From Actinomycetota bacterium (GTDB lineage Bacteria > Actinomycetota > Humimicrobiia > Hakubellales > JAMDDV01), in assembly GCA_023488455.1 (NCBI GenBank), contig JAMDDV010000016.1:35422-99421 (forward strand): DNA of 64,000 bases, in the 5' to 3' direction. A model generated the notes under the pieces. The model was not told the DNA's origin. It was given only the letters and a program-made list of their open reading frames with translations, and did not search any database. The position numbers and the translations under genes are program-made. Of the stretch, positions 8,630 through 17,004 are shown in pieces; positions within the stretch are counted from its first letter, which is position 1; the number at the start of each line of letters is the position of its first letter.

Positions 8630-8984
8630 GAGAGTTAACCGGGTGATCGCAGGGGTTCCTATCCCTGAGGAAAGTCCGAGCTCCGCAGAGCAGAGCGCTG
8701 GGTAACACCCAGTTGGGATGACCCAAAGGAAAGTGCAACAGAAAGCACACCGCCGTTAAGCCGTATCTGGCTGGCAAGGGTGAAAAGGTGAGGTAAGAGC
8801 TCACCAGCAGTCCGGTGACGGGCTGGCTTGGCAAACCCCGCTTGGAGCAAGACCAAATAGGAGGGCAATGGGGCTGCTCGTCCCGTCCTCGGGTAGGTCG
8901 CTTGAGGTGTACGGTGACATACACCCTAGATGGATGATCACCGCCGTTTTTACGGTACAGAACTCGGCTTACAGGTTAACTCTC
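8630..8984 (+). ncRNA. rnpB: RNase P RNA, bacterial class A type
   Basis: Catalytic RNA that removes 5' leaders from pre-tRNAs. The two ends pair as GAGAGTTAACC (8630-8640) with GGTTAACTCTC (8974-8984), the P1 helix, followed by five T residues. Inside are universally conserved blocks: GAGGAAAGTCCGAGCTCC near 8669-8686, GGTAACACCC, GAAAGTGCAACAGAAAGCA near 8730-8746, and near the 3' end TAGATGGATGATCACCGCC and ACAGAACTCGGCTTA. About 355 nt is a normal size. Spurious reading frames across it on the minus strand are not genes. Confidence 0.97.
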
Positions 8985-9006
8985 TTTTTGTTACAGGAGC
9001 TATTTT

Positions 9007-9876
9007 ATGCGAAAGTTAGAAGATAAAATCAGATCTGGGGTGACCCTTTTGGATGGAGCCACGGGAACCATGCTTTCTCGCTACCTATCGCCAGGTGAGC
9101 TTCCGGATATGCTTCTTCTCAGAGACCCATCTAAAGTCAGTGAACTGCACAGGGCGTATCTGGATGTGGGTTCCGAGATCATTGAGACCGATAGCTTTGG
9201 TTCCAATGCGATCAGGCTTGGCGTGGATGTGGGAGATCCGATAGTGAGAAGACTGAACATGAAGGCGGCCGAGGTGGCGGTTGAAGCAGCAGATAGCAGG
9301 GCTTATGTTGGTGGATCCATCGGACCACTTGGTAAGATCATAGAACCTCTGGGTGAGATTTCGTACGATGAAGCATTAAGAGCATTTAACGAACAGGCGC
9401 TTGCGCTTGTCAGGGGCGGGGTCGATCTGATCGTAATAGAAACCATGACTGATCTCCAGGAGGCAAGGATCGCCATTGCTGCTGTGAAAGAGGTCTGTAA
9501 TCTCCCCATTTTTGCCTCAATGAGTTTTGACGAAAGCCTGCGCACCATGATGGGAGTTAAACCTGCAGATGCTGCCAGAGAGCTCCATGAGGCTGGGGCT
9601 TTTGTGGTCGGTGCCAACTGTGGTGTTGGAAGCGATGTTGCATTTAAGGTAATGGAGGAGATGATAGAGGGTTCTCCAGGTTTGAGGTATTTCGTGCAAC
9701 CAAACGCTGGTATGCCCAGGCTGGTGGACGGCAGGACTGTTTACGAAGAGACCCCTGAGCAGATGGCCCACTACGCAAAGAAATTTGTAAGCGTAAATGT
9801 CACGGTAATTGGGGCATGCTGTGGCAGTACACCCGAGCACATACGCGCCATAAAGGATGCTGTATACTCCGCTTAG
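9007..9876 (+). CDS. Homocysteine S-methyltransferase family protein
   Basis: A 289-residue stand-alone homocysteine-binding (betaine/Hcy methyltransferase) barrel, matching the N-terminal module of cobalamin-dependent methionine synthase MetH. It has LLDGATGTML near residue 15, a zinc-ligand Cys in VGANCGVG and the paired Cys ligands in GACCGSTPEH near the C terminus. The cobalamin-binding and activation domains of MetH are absent. Closeness to cobalamin genes suggests it may act with a separate corrinoid protein, as in short methionine synthase systems, but S-methylmethionine- or betaine-type activity is also possible. It begins 17 bases after the RNase P RNA. Confidence 0.85.
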   Translation: MRKLEDKIRSGVTLLDGATGTMLSRYLSPGELPDMLLLRDPSKVSELHRAYLDVGSEIIETDSFGSNAIRLGVDVGDPIVRRLNMKAAEVAVEAADSRAYVGGSIGPLGKIIEPLGEISYDEALRAFNEQALALVRGGVDLIVIETMTDLQEARIAIAAVKEVCNLPIFASMSFDESLRTMMGVKPADAARELHEAGAFVVGANCGVGSDVAFKVMEEMIEGSPGLRYFVQPNAGMPRLVDGRTVYEETPEQMAHYAKKFVSVNVTVIGACCGSTPEHIRAIKDAVYSA

Positions 9877-9887
9877 GAAATCTCCAG

Positions 9888-10466
9888 ATGACAGAGAAGC
9901 TAAAACCTGACTTTTACGAGAGACCTACGCTTTTAGTGGCACGGAATCTAATCGGTAAGCTGCTGGTTCGAAAGAGGGACCATCGTAGACTTTCGGGTGT
10001 TATCGTCGAAACCGAAGCTTATGTTGGTTGGGATGATAGAGCTTGTCACGGCTCCAGGGGCATGACCAGAAGGAATAGCGCGATGTTTAGCAAGGCAGCT
10101 CACGCCTATGTGTACCTGGTGTATGGGCTATATTATTGCCTTAACCTTGTTACTGAACGAGAGAATTATCCATCCGCTGTGCTCATAAGAGCGATCAAGC
10201 CGGTTGAAGGGTTTGAGGGTAGGATTGCTAAGGTTGCAAGTGGGCCTGGCCTGGTCTGCAGGGCGCTTGATATCGACTTGAAACTTAATGGAGTCAGCCT
10301 GTATGGGGATAAACTTTTTGTTGAGAATGTAAACTCATCTAAGCAAATTGATGTGGCCGCAACTCCCCGAATAGGTGTGGGGTATGCGGGGGAATATGCC
10401 AGGCTGCCGTGGAGGTTTGTTGCAATTGGCTCGCCATATTCCTCATCGAAACTTATTGCAAGATGA
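9888..10466 (+). CDS. 3-methyladenine DNA glycosylase (Mpg/AAG family)
   Basis: Base-excision repair glycosylase that removes alkylated purines. The 192-residue protein has FYERPTLLVARNLIGKLL at the N terminus, the catalytic region IVETEAYVGWDDRACHG (Glu as general base), then YVYLVYGLYYCLN and the late SGPGLVCRALDI. These are hallmarks of the human AAG-like family. The ATG at 9888, 11 bases after the preceding gene, was chosen over an in-frame codon at 9816 that would overlap that gene and add a non-homologous leader. Confidence 0.92.
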   Translation: MTEKLKPDFYERPTLLVARNLIGKLLVRKRDHRRLSGVIVETEAYVGWDDRACHGSRGMTRRNSAMFSKAAHAYVYLVYGLYYCLNLVTERENYPSAVLIRAIKPVEGFEGRIAKVASGPGLVCRALDIDLKLNGVSLYGDKLFVENVNSSKQIDVAATPRIGVGYAGEYARLPWRFVAIGSPYSSSKLIAR

Positions 10467-10498
10467 GATATCTGTTATATGGCGTAAATAGATGAAAG

Positions 10499-10507
10499 TG
10501 CTATAAT
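10499..10507 (+). promoter_or_regulatory. Extended -10 promoter upstream of the FmdB-like gene
   Basis: TGCTATAAT is a consensus extended -10 element (TGnTATAAT) in the 88-base gap between the glycosylase and the FmdB-like gene. No good -35 is visible, which extended -10 promoters do not need. Transcript start would be near 10514. Confidence 0.5.
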
Positions 10508-10554
10508 ACCAAAACGCTTTTTTAAAAAAATTGTTTGCGGAGGTTGTAATATTC

Positions 10555-10806
10555 ATGCCGTTATTTGATTATTTTTGTGAAAAATGTGGTGAAAGTTTTG
10601 AAGTATATAAAAACAGTGTCCAGGATGAGCAGGAGGTATGCAAAAAATGCGGAGTACCTGCCAAGAGAAGATTTGCTCCTGTTGGCATAATCTTCAAGGG
10701 TTCTGGCTTTTATAAGACGGATTCGAGGGCTGATACAGGTGCCAAAAAATCTGCTGATTCTAAATCCAACACAAATAGCAGCGATAAGGAATCGATATCG
10801 GCCTGA
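10555..10806 (+). CDS. FmdB-like zinc ribbon protein
   Basis: An 83-residue protein that opens with MPLFDYFCEKCGESFEV and a second CKKCG pair, the CxxC-CxxC zinc ribbon of the FmdB family of putative regulatory proteins. After the ribbon comes the typical FKGSGFYKTD motif and then a Ser/Lys/Asn-rich low-complexity tail. Function in the family is unproven. The ATG at 10555 gives the standard MPL-Y/F-Y N terminus; GGAGG lies 11 bases upstream, slightly far. An in-frame TTG at 10531 would add eight residues. Confidence 0.85.
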   Translation: MPLFDYFCEKCGESFEVYKNSVQDEQEVCKKCGVPAKRRFAPVGIIFKGSGFYKTDSRADTGAKKSADSKSNTNSSDKESISA

Positions 10807-10825
10807 TCCAGGGGTCAGGGCTTAG

Positions 10826-11284
10826 ATGATTCAACTGGTCATTGTAGGCACCCTCGGTTTTATCTGGATGCATTTTTCAAGCCTCAGGTATCTTTTAAGG
10901 CTCAGGTTGTTAAAAAGATCGAAAGAGCTGTTTACGGAGGAGCAGGGTCCAGCAAAAGTTAAGAAGGAAGTTGAGGGTACTGCTTCTGGTGCAGCAATCA
11001 CTACCACTGCCATCATCGGTTTACTGGAAGCTCTCTATTATGTTTTATGTGCGATTTTATTTATGAAGTATCAGATAATTTTTTACATAAGCGCGTTTCT
11101 TGCGAGCAACTCCATTGTAAATCTAGTTGATTTCCTGCTGCGCGCGAAATCGATCGTAAAATCGCCGACGAAATACATGATCGAGGAGATCAGGGGCTTT
11201 AAATGGTACTCTAAAATGGCGATGACCGTATCTGAGCTTGTTTTTTGCTTAGGAATACTGTACGCTGCTTATGCCATTTCTTAA
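10826..11284 (+). CDS. Hypothetical membrane protein
   Basis: I do not recognise this 152-residue protein. It has an N-terminal hydrophobic segment (residues 1-18), a basic stretch with RLRLLKRSK, a charged region, then hydrophobic segments around residues 55-75, 76-100 and 130-150, so probably four membrane passes. It lies 19 bases after the FmdB-like gene and 17 bases before bshC, so it is likely co-transcribed, but context does not reveal a job. Confidence 0.7.
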   Translation: MIQLVIVGTLGFIWMHFSSLRYLLRLRLLKRSKELFTEEQGPAKVKKEVEGTASGAAITTTAIIGLLEALYYVLCAILFMKYQIIFYISAFLASNSIVNLVDFLLRAKSIVKSPTKYMIEEIRGFKWYSKMAMTVSELVFCLGILYAAYAIS

Positions 11285-11301
11285 AACACTTGTAGCCAGA
11301 A

Positions 11302-12921
11302 TTGAGATTTAATTTTAACCTCAACCAATTTTTAGAACAAAACGACATCGGTCGTGACTATTTAAATGATTTTGACAGAGTTTCGGAATTTTACTCCGTC
11401 AAACCTGACCTCAAGCTATTGGACAAGGTTCTATCTGAAAGAGGCAGGAGCTTCTTTGTAAGCAGAGATGAACTATGTAATGCACTTTGTGAGTATAATT
11501 CCAGGATTGGGGCGGGGGATATCTCACTAGAGAATATTGAAAAGCTTCGCGACGGCGAAACGTTTGTGGTGGCTACAGGACAGCAAGCCGGCGTGCTGAC
11601 AGGTCCGGAGTATACGGTTTTCAAGGCGATATTTGCGGCGAAGCTTGCAAAGACACTAACAAATGAACTGGGTAGATGTTTTGTGCCGGTGTTCTGGGTA
11701 GCATCGGAAGATTCAGACTTAAGCGAAGCTGATAACATCAAGATAATAAATAAAAACGATGAGTTCGAGGTGGGCAAGCTTGATCTACGTAGGTATCTTG
11801 GCATGCCCATTGGCCTGTTGAAAAATGTCGATATCTCCGAGATAATTTACTTTCTTGAGGCGCAGACAATCGAAACCGAGTTCAAGGCTTCGCTTATCGA
11901 GACTATCAGGATGTCCTATTCGGATGACCGTTCGCTTTCCATGGCTTTTGCTTCGCTGATGTCAAAGCTCCTTGGATCGCTTGGGATTGTTTTTATCGAC
12001 CCGATTGAGGCGCACATAAAGAAGCTGGGCAGACAGATTTTCGAAAGTGAGATATTAAACCCGAAACGGACGCCTGCCCTTTTAAGGGAAGCATCTCAGA
12101 AATTATCGGCTAAGGGGTACTCACACATTATCGATCTTGCCGAGGATGCCTGTTCATTTTATTTCTACGAAAAAGGCTCTCGCAGCCGGGTATATTATCG
12201 CGATGGGCATTTCATAACACGGTATGGTACTCACTCACGGGAAAGTCTTTTAGGAGTTCTGGCTGATAACCCTGAGCTTTTTATGACGAGTGTCAGCATA
12301 AGGCCGTTGCTGCAAGACTATGTGCTGCCTACGGCAATATACGTCGCAGGTATTGGAGAGGTGAGGTATTTCTGTCAGCTAAAGAAGGTTTACGAATCAA
12401 ATAATGTCGCAATGCCAATGATCTACCCGAGATCGAGCTTAACGATAATAGAGCCAAAAATAGAGAAGATATTAAATAAGTACCAGCTTGAGCTTACAGA
12501 TTTTCGCGCCGATATTTATGAAATGCTGGACAGATTTTCCGGAGACGATAAATTGGCTGCTTTTAATGAGAAAAAGAATTCCATAATCAGGGAGATCGCA
12601 GATTTCCAGGATAGCCTGGCTGCCCTGGATAAGGCACTTGTGGACGGCATTGATAGATTGAAGAGAAGTGTCTCTGGCTATCTATCCAAGACGATTTTGA
12701 AAATCGAGAGGGCACTGGTCGAACAGGCCGGTTACAGGGTGAGCCATCTGTCGCGAGCCAAGAATCACCTCTTTCCGAGGGGTAAGACGCAGGAGATGAA
12801 CATAAATATTTTCACCTATTTAATAAAGGGCGGCCCCGCTCTGCTTGATCGGCTATATTCCAAGATTGATGTTAAGAACCCCGAGCATATCGTGCTTACG
12901 TTTTTTGATAAGAAGGAATAA
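11302..12921 (+). CDS. bshC: Putative cysteine ligase BshC (bacillithiol synthesis)
   Basis: BshC adds cysteine to GlcN-malate in the last step of bacillithiol formation. The 539-residue length equals that of the Bacillus subtilis protein. Family landmarks are FVVATGQQAGVLTGPEYTVFKA near residue 90, VFWVASEDSDLSEADNI (the HxGH-like nucleotide site region of this family) and SIRPLLQDYVLPTAIYVAGIGEVRYF near 330. The C-terminal part is a long helical domain. The start is a TTG at 11302. bshA and bshB are not in this window. Bacillithiol use is typical of Firmicutes but occurs in other phyla. Confidence 0.88.
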   Translation: MRFNFNLNQFLEQNDIGRDYLNDFDRVSEFYSVKPDLKLLDKVLSERGRSFFVSRDELCNALCEYNSRIGAGDISLENIEKLRDGETFVVATGQQAGVLTGPEYTVFKAIFAAKLAKTLTNELGRCFVPVFWVASEDSDLSEADNIKIINKNDEFEVGKLDLRRYLGMPIGLLKNVDISEIIYFLEAQTIETEFKASLIETIRMSYSDDRSLSMAFASLMSKLLGSLGIVFIDPIEAHIKKLGRQIFESEILNPKRTPALLREASQKLSAKGYSHIIDLAEDACSFYFYEKGSRSRVYYRDGHFITRYGTHSRESLLGVLADNPELFMTSVSIRPLLQDYVLPTAIYVAGIGEVRYFCQLKKVYESNNVAMPMIYPRSSLTIIEPKIEKILNKYQLELTDFRADIYEMLDRFSGDDKLAAFNEKKNSIIREIADFQDSLAALDKALVDGIDRLKRSVSGYLSKTILKIERALVEQAGYRVSHLSRAKNHLFPRGKTQEMNINIFTYLIKGGPALLDRLYSKIDVKNPEHIVLTFFDKKE

Positions 12922-12946
12922 AAATAGCTCTGTCGAAAACATACTT

Positions 12947-13492
12947 ATGCAAAGAAAACCGGTTTTCGTATCGCTTATTACTTTAGTTTTGTTATCGCTG
13001 GTTTTGATGGGCGGTTGCAGCTTCTCCTTTCTGCCTCCAGGAGATGAAGATTATGGAGAGCCTCAGGCAAAGAGTGTTGAGCCGGAAGTAAGCGTAATCG
13101 AGATTGACGAGACGAGGTTTGATCCGATATTCATTTATCCAGATTCCAGGATTTTAGATGCCGGCGTGCTTGAGAGCGATCCAAAGGGCTCTTATTTTGT
13201 GGTTATGGAATCAGGTGACGAGTTTGAGGTAATATATAATTATTATCTTGGAAAGAAACAGCAGATGGAATGGAGGCTTTTCCCAATATATAAGAGCGGC
13301 GCCGCGTCTGTGGGATCAGTTGATGAAAAAGATCAAGGTGCAGGATACCTGGGTGGGCAGACCGTGATCGCCCGCTTCAAGTATGACTCCATTTACAGCG
13401 ATGGTACCACTCTGGTTGAGGTTGTGAGAAAAAAAGGTAATCTCTCCAGGATAAAGGTCGTCACCTGGGACCTGATCTCGTCTCCGTTTTAA
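12947..13492 (+). CDS. Putative lipoprotein of unknown function
   Basis: A 181-residue protein with an N-terminal basic patch (MQRKP), a hydrophobic run and the lipobox-like LMGGC, so the mature protein probably starts at Cys25 with lipid attached on the outer face of the membrane. The rest is soluble and beta-rich in look; I recognise no domain. The ATG at 12947 was preferred to an in-frame codon at 12845, which would run through the end of bshC and hide the signal peptide. Its TAA shares one base with the xseA ATG. Confidence 0.75.
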   Translation: MQRKPVFVSLITLVLLSLVLMGGCSFSFLPPGDEDYGEPQAKSVEPEVSVIEIDETRFDPIFIYPDSRILDAGVLESDPKGSYFVVMESGDEFEVIYNYYLGKKQQMEWRLFPIYKSGAASVGSVDEKDQGAGYLGGQTVIARFKYDSIYSDGTTLVEVVRKKGNLSRIKVVTWDLISSPF

Positions 13493-14691
13493 TGGAACTA
13501 CCTATCCTGTCCGTCAGCGAGCTCAATAGAAAGATAAAATCGCTCCTTGAGTTTGAGTTTGAGCTTGTTTATGTTGAGGGCGAGATAAGTAATTATCATC
13601 ACCATCAGTCCTCTGGCCATGTTTATTTCGATTTAAAGGATGAGCGAAGCAAGATAAGATGCGCATTCTTTCGTTCTCAACAGCATGGTATTGATTTCAA
13701 GCTTGAAGATGGCCAGAAGGTACTTGTAGTCGGCTCGATATCTGTTTACGAACCTCGTGGTGAGTATCAGATACTCGTGATGAACGTTAGTCCAAAAGGT
13801 ATAGGTTCGCTGCTCGTCGCGTTTGAGCAACTCAAGAAGAGGTTAGAAGCTGAGGGCCTTTTCAAACCGGAGCACAAGAGGAAACTCCCCTTTTTGCCCC
13901 AAAGGATTGGCGTAGTTACCTCGCTTGGCGGTGCAGTTATTCATGATATCACCATGATCCTTGACCGCAGGTTTCCAAACTACAGGTTGCTCATAAGGCC
14001 TGCAAGCATGCAGGGTGACGATGCGAAGCTTGAGATATGTCAGGCGATAGATGAGTTAAATAGTGTAAGGGACATTGAGGTCATAATCCTCGCCAGGGGT
14101 GGGGGTTCGCTTGAGGACTTGTGGCCATTTAATACCGAAGAGGTGGCAAGGTCTATATATAATTCAAAGGTACCCGTTATCTCGGCCATCGGTCATGAGG
14201 TTGATTATTCCATATCCGATTTCGTTGCCGATTTAAGGGCTCCCACGCCGTCTGCTGCTGCTGAGATTGTCCTGCCGAATAAGTCTGAGCTCGGGGTGCA
14301 CATTCAGCATTTGTATAGCAGGCTCATAAATGCGATGAAGTTAAGGGAGTCCACATCAAGGAAGTGTCTTGAGGCAATCGTCAGCCGCAGCGTGCTCAGG
14401 AGGCCGCAGTTGCTTACTACTGAGGTGAAGATGAGCATCGATCTGCTGGCTGACCGCCTGAATGAAGCGATTAAAAGATATGTTTCCGGTTATCGCGAGA
14501 GGTGCATGGATCTGAGGTCGAGGCTGAGAAATTTAAACCCCGAAGAGGTGCTCTCGCGCGGCTACAGTATAACAAGCAGGCTGCGCAATGGTAAGATTTT
14601 AATGGACTCAGCGGAGGTGGATCTGGGTGAAAATGTGAAGATAATCCTTTACAGGGGTGGTATTGTGTGCGAGGTTAATGAAAAAGAGTAG
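13492..14691 (+). CDS. xseA: Exodeoxyribonuclease VII large subunit
   Basis: Catalytic subunit of exonuclease VII, which degrades single-stranded DNA from both ends. The 399-residue protein has an N-terminal OB-fold (VEGEISNYHHHQSSGHVYFDLKD), the conserved GVVTSLGGAVIHDI, ILARGGGSLEDLWPFN and VISAIGHEVDYSISDFVADLRAPTPSAAAE motifs, then a helical C terminus. Length is normal. xseB follows after 19 bases. Confidence 0.95.
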   Translation: MELPILSVSELNRKIKSLLEFEFELVYVEGEISNYHHHQSSGHVYFDLKDERSKIRCAFFRSQQHGIDFKLEDGQKVLVVGSISVYEPRGEYQILVMNVSPKGIGSLLVAFEQLKKRLEAEGLFKPEHKRKLPFLPQRIGVVTSLGGAVIHDITMILDRRFPNYRLLIRPASMQGDDAKLEICQAIDELNSVRDIEVIILARGGGSLEDLWPFNTEEVARSIYNSKVPVISAIGHEVDYSISDFVADLRAPTPSAAAEIVLPNKSELGVHIQHLYSRLINAMKLRESTSRKCLEAIVSRSVLRRPQLLTTEVKMSIDLLADRLNEAIKRYVSGYRERCMDLRSRLRNLNPEEVLSRGYSITSRLRNGKILMDSAEVDLGENVKIILYRGGIVCEVNEKE

Positions 14692-14710
14692 ATCAGAAGG
14701 GGAGCAAATC

Positions 14711-14938
14711 ATGGGAGATATTAAATTTGAAGAAGCATTATCCAGGCTTGAGACGATCGTAAACGATCTGGAAAAAGGAGGGCTTACCCTTGAGGATTCG
14801 TTAAAAAAGTTTGAGGAGGGCATAAAACTGTCGGATTACTGCGTGAAGAAGTTAGAGGAGGTAGAAAAAAAGATAGAGGTCCTGAGCAACGGTGAGATAA
14901 CGCCAGTAGAGCAGGGTGAAGAACCACCCGCCTCATAG
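14711..14938 (+). CDS. xseB: Exodeoxyribonuclease VII small subunit
   Basis: A 75-residue small helical subunit that decorates XseA. The typical sequence FEEALSRLETIVNDLEKGGL is followed by LEDSLKKFEEGIKL, both hallmarks of XseB. The start ATG at 14711 has GGGGAG just upstream; an in-frame start at 14657 would lie inside xseA. It ends this transcription unit: a strong terminator begins 12 bases later. Confidence 0.93.
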   Translation: MGDIKFEEALSRLETIVNDLEKGGLTLEDSLKKFEEGIKLSDYCVKKLEEVEKKIEVLSNGEITPVEQGEEPPAS

Positions 14939-14950
14939 GCAAATTTTTTA

Positions 14951-14988
14951 TTAGCCCACCATGTCCACATGGTGGGCTAATTTTTTTT
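14951..14988 (+). terminator. Rho-independent terminator after xseB
   Basis: A perfect 13-bp stem, TTAGCCCACCATG (14951-14963) with CATGGTGGGCTAA (14968-14980), a four-base TCCA loop, and eight T residues to 14988. It separates the xse unit from the division cluster. Confidence 0.95.
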
Positions 14989-15079
14989 GGAGGACTTTTG
15001 GAGGAATTTTGAATATTTTTGGTTGAAAAAAGAGGAATTTGGAGTAAAATGGAGAACTAAAGGAGAGAAAAGGGGAAAA
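14989..15079 (+). promoter_or_regulatory. mraZ promoter with phased G-rich repeats (putative MraZ operator)
   Basis: TTGAAA at 15023-15028 and TAAAAT at 15045-15050 with a 16-base spacer form a plausible promoter. Around it, GGAG-type tracts recur at close to one helical turn: starts at 14989, 15000, 15041, 15051, 15062, and GGGG at 15072. MraZ proteins bind repeats of TGGGN-like boxes spaced by 10 bases ahead of their own gene, so this phased array is a good candidate autoregulatory operator. The last copies also serve as the ribosome binding site for the GTG start at 15080. Confidence 0.6.
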
Positions 15080-15514
15080 GTGTTACTGGGGACCTTAAAC
15101 AGGACGATTGATGACAATGGAAGGTTAATTGTCCCCTCCAAGTTCCGTGAGGATCTGGGAGATGAGGTCATCATTTCCGTAGGACTTAACGAGAGATGTC
15201 TGTTTCTGTTTTCGGTCACTGAATGGAAGAAGTTCGATGATAAGGTCAGGGCGCTTCCCGTCTCCAAGAAGGATGCACAGGGTTTTGTAAGATGGTTTTT
15301 GTCATCTGCGTCGCATGTGCAGCTTGATCAGCAGGGAAGGTTACTGATCCCCCAGGTTCTGCGTGAGTGGGCCGGAATAGAGAGGGATGTGGTAATTGTA
15401 GGGGTATCCTCCAGGCTCGAGATCTGGGGTAAGGCAAAATGGGAGGCCTTTTACAAAGAGGCAGAGTATAAATTTAAGGAGATTTCCGAGGATTTAACCA
15501 GTACCGGATTTTAA
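15080..15514 (+). CDS. mraZ: Transcriptional regulator MraZ
   Basis: DNA-binding regulator of the division and cell wall cluster, with two AbrB-like (SpoVT/MazE) repeats. The 144-residue protein contains GTLNRTIDDNGRLIVPSKFR at residues 4-23 and the second repeat LDQQGRLLIPQVLREWAGI near 85. Starting at GTG 15080 gives the standard N terminus and length (about 143-150). An in-frame TTG at 14987 would add 31 residues encoded by the operator repeats and is rejected. It is the first gene of a long run of tightly spaced division genes. Confidence 0.93.
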   Translation: MLLGTLNRTIDDNGRLIVPSKFREDLGDEVIISVGLNERCLFLFSVTEWKKFDDKVRALPVSKKDAQGFVRWFLSSASHVQLDQQGRLLIPQVLREWAGIERDVVIVGVSSRLEIWGKAKWEAFYKEAEYKFKEISEDLTSTGF

Positions 15515-15523
15515 GGCTGTGAG

Positions 15524-16459
15524 ATGAACAGATATCATCAGCCGGTAATGTTGAGAGAGGTTATTGAATACTTAAGCCCGGTAAGGGGAGAAACGTTCGT
15601 TGATAACACAATTGGCGGCGGCGGTCATGCTCTAGAAATTGTCAAAAAAATAATGCCCGGTGGCAAGCTCGTTGGAATGGATGTGGATGAAATGGCTTTA
15701 GCTGCCGCCAAATTTTATCTAAAAAGGTATCTGGACGACGTCTTTCTTATAAAAGCAAATTTTTCAAGAGTGGACGAGGTGTTGAGCGAGCTCAGCATAG
15801 AAAAGATTGACGGCTCACTTTTTGATCTGGGTCTTTCAAGTGCCCAAATTGAGGAGAGCTCGCGTGGGTTTTCATATATGAGTGATGGACAACTGGATAT
15901 GCGGATGGACAGAAGTTTACCGCTAACTGCTAAGGAAATCGTGAATACCATGCCCACAGATGAACTGTCGGATATCTTTAGAAGGTATGGTGAAGAGGGG
16001 TATGCCGCAAGGATTGCCGATGTCATTGAGCGGAGCAGGAAAAGATCCCCTATTAACAGCACCATGGAGCTGGTGGAGATAATTAAAAAAGCTGTTCCCA
16101 TAAAAGGAGCCAGGAAGGGACATCCCGCAAAAAGGGTATTTCAGGCCTTGAGGATATACGTGAATGATGAGATTAGCTCCCTTAGGGTTGGGTTAAAAAA
16201 GAGTTTTCAATTTTTAAATGCTGGCGGAAGAATGGTTGTTATTTCTTATCACTCGCTTGAGGATAGAACCGTGAAAAATATATTCAAGGAACTTGCGGGA
16301 GGATGTATCTGCCCACCCGATATTCCGGTTTGTGTGTGTGGAAGACAGATAAGCGCTGAGATACTCACAAATGGAGCTGTTCTTCCAACCAGCGAAGAAG
16401 TTATGATGAACGCAAGATCAAAAAGTGCAAAGCTTCGTGCTTTAAGAAAGCTGGCATGA
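15524..16459 (+). CDS. rsmH: 16S rRNA (cytosine-1402-N4)-methyltransferase RsmH
   Basis: SAM-dependent methylation of C1402 in 16S rRNA. The 311-residue protein starts with the typical YHQPVMLREVIEYL, then the SAM motif FVDNTIGGGGHALEIV, DLGLSSAQIEESSRGFSY, and the C-terminal ISYHSLEDRTVKNIF. Formerly MraW; it follows mraZ by nine bases as in most dcw clusters. The ftsL-like ATG starts directly after its stop. Confidence 0.96.
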   Translation: MNRYHQPVMLREVIEYLSPVRGETFVDNTIGGGGHALEIVKKIMPGGKLVGMDVDEMALAAAKFYLKRYLDDVFLIKANFSRVDEVLSELSIEKIDGSLFDLGLSSAQIEESSRGFSYMSDGQLDMRMDRSLPLTAKEIVNTMPTDELSDIFRRYGEEGYAARIADVIERSRKRSPINSTMELVEIIKKAVPIKGARKGHPAKRVFQALRIYVNDEISSLRVGLKKSFQFLNAGGRMVVISYHSLEDRTVKNIFKELAGGCICPPDIPVCVCGRQISAEILTNGAVLPTSEEVMMNARSKSAKLRALRKLA

Positions 16460-16990
16460 ATGGGTAAGAGTGCAATAGCAAAAAAGAGCAGATCAGGTTT
16501 GGAACATGAGGTCAATTTAAAGGCAATAAGACCTCGTGTGGGTGATAGAAGGCCGAGATCGCGAAAGACTTCGATAATACTCTTTGTCTGGTTTTCAGTG
16601 ACGCTTGCCCTTTTTGGAACTGCTGTTATTGCTAATTTGACACTGCGCGCAAAGTTAACTCAATACCAGATGGACATCGAATCGATAAAACAACAGATCG
16701 AAGTTGAGAAAAAGCTTGCTGGTAGGGTGGAGCTCGAAACTGCACAGTTGAAAAGCCCAAATCGTATATTGAAGATCGCTCTGGAGGAGATTGGGATGGT
16801 TAAGCCCGAGGAGGTGCATTATCTGAAGGAACTCAAGAGCAACGGTATTGATGTCGCTAAGATCGATGCTGGATTTGGTGGGAATAATAAGAGCAATAAT
16901 GTTGATATTCCTACAAATATATCCAGGTATGAACCAGATCCAGGCTTTTACAAGTTTTTTGAGTCCACTTTAATTTTCATGTTTCCCTGA
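16460..16990 (+). CDS. ftsL: FtsL-like division protein
   Basis: A 176-residue bitopic membrane protein: about 35 basic, cytoplasmic residues, one membrane segment (IILFVWFSVTLALFGTAVIA, residues 34-53), then a coiled-coil stretch (residues 55-100) with a short motif LKSPNRILKIALEEIGMV. Sequence similarity in this family is weak, but size, topology and position between rsmH and ftsI are those of FtsL, a partner of FtsQ/DivIB and the septal synthase. The last about 60 residues are Asn/Gly/Asp-rich and look like a lineage-specific extension. Confidence 0.75.
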   Translation: MGKSAIAKKSRSGLEHEVNLKAIRPRVGDRRPRSRKTSIILFVWFSVTLALFGTAVIANLTLRAKLTQYQMDIESIKQQIEVEKKLAGRVELETAQLKSPNRILKIALEEIGMVKPEEVHYLKELKSNGIDVAKIDAGFGGNNKSNNVDIPTNISRYEPDPGFYKFFESTLIFMFP

Positions 16991-17004
16991 CATAAAGAAA
17001 AGTT

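Noticed and set aside
8556..8924. Two long minus-strand reading frames (122 and 69 codons) at 8.6-8.9 kb
   Set aside because: They lie across the RNase P RNA; conserved rnpB blocks and the closing helix explain the sequence.
14987..15079. 31-residue N-terminal extension of MraZ
   Set aside because: It is encoded by the promoter and phased repeats, has no counterpart in MraZ proteins, and GTG 15080 has a strong ribosome binding site.
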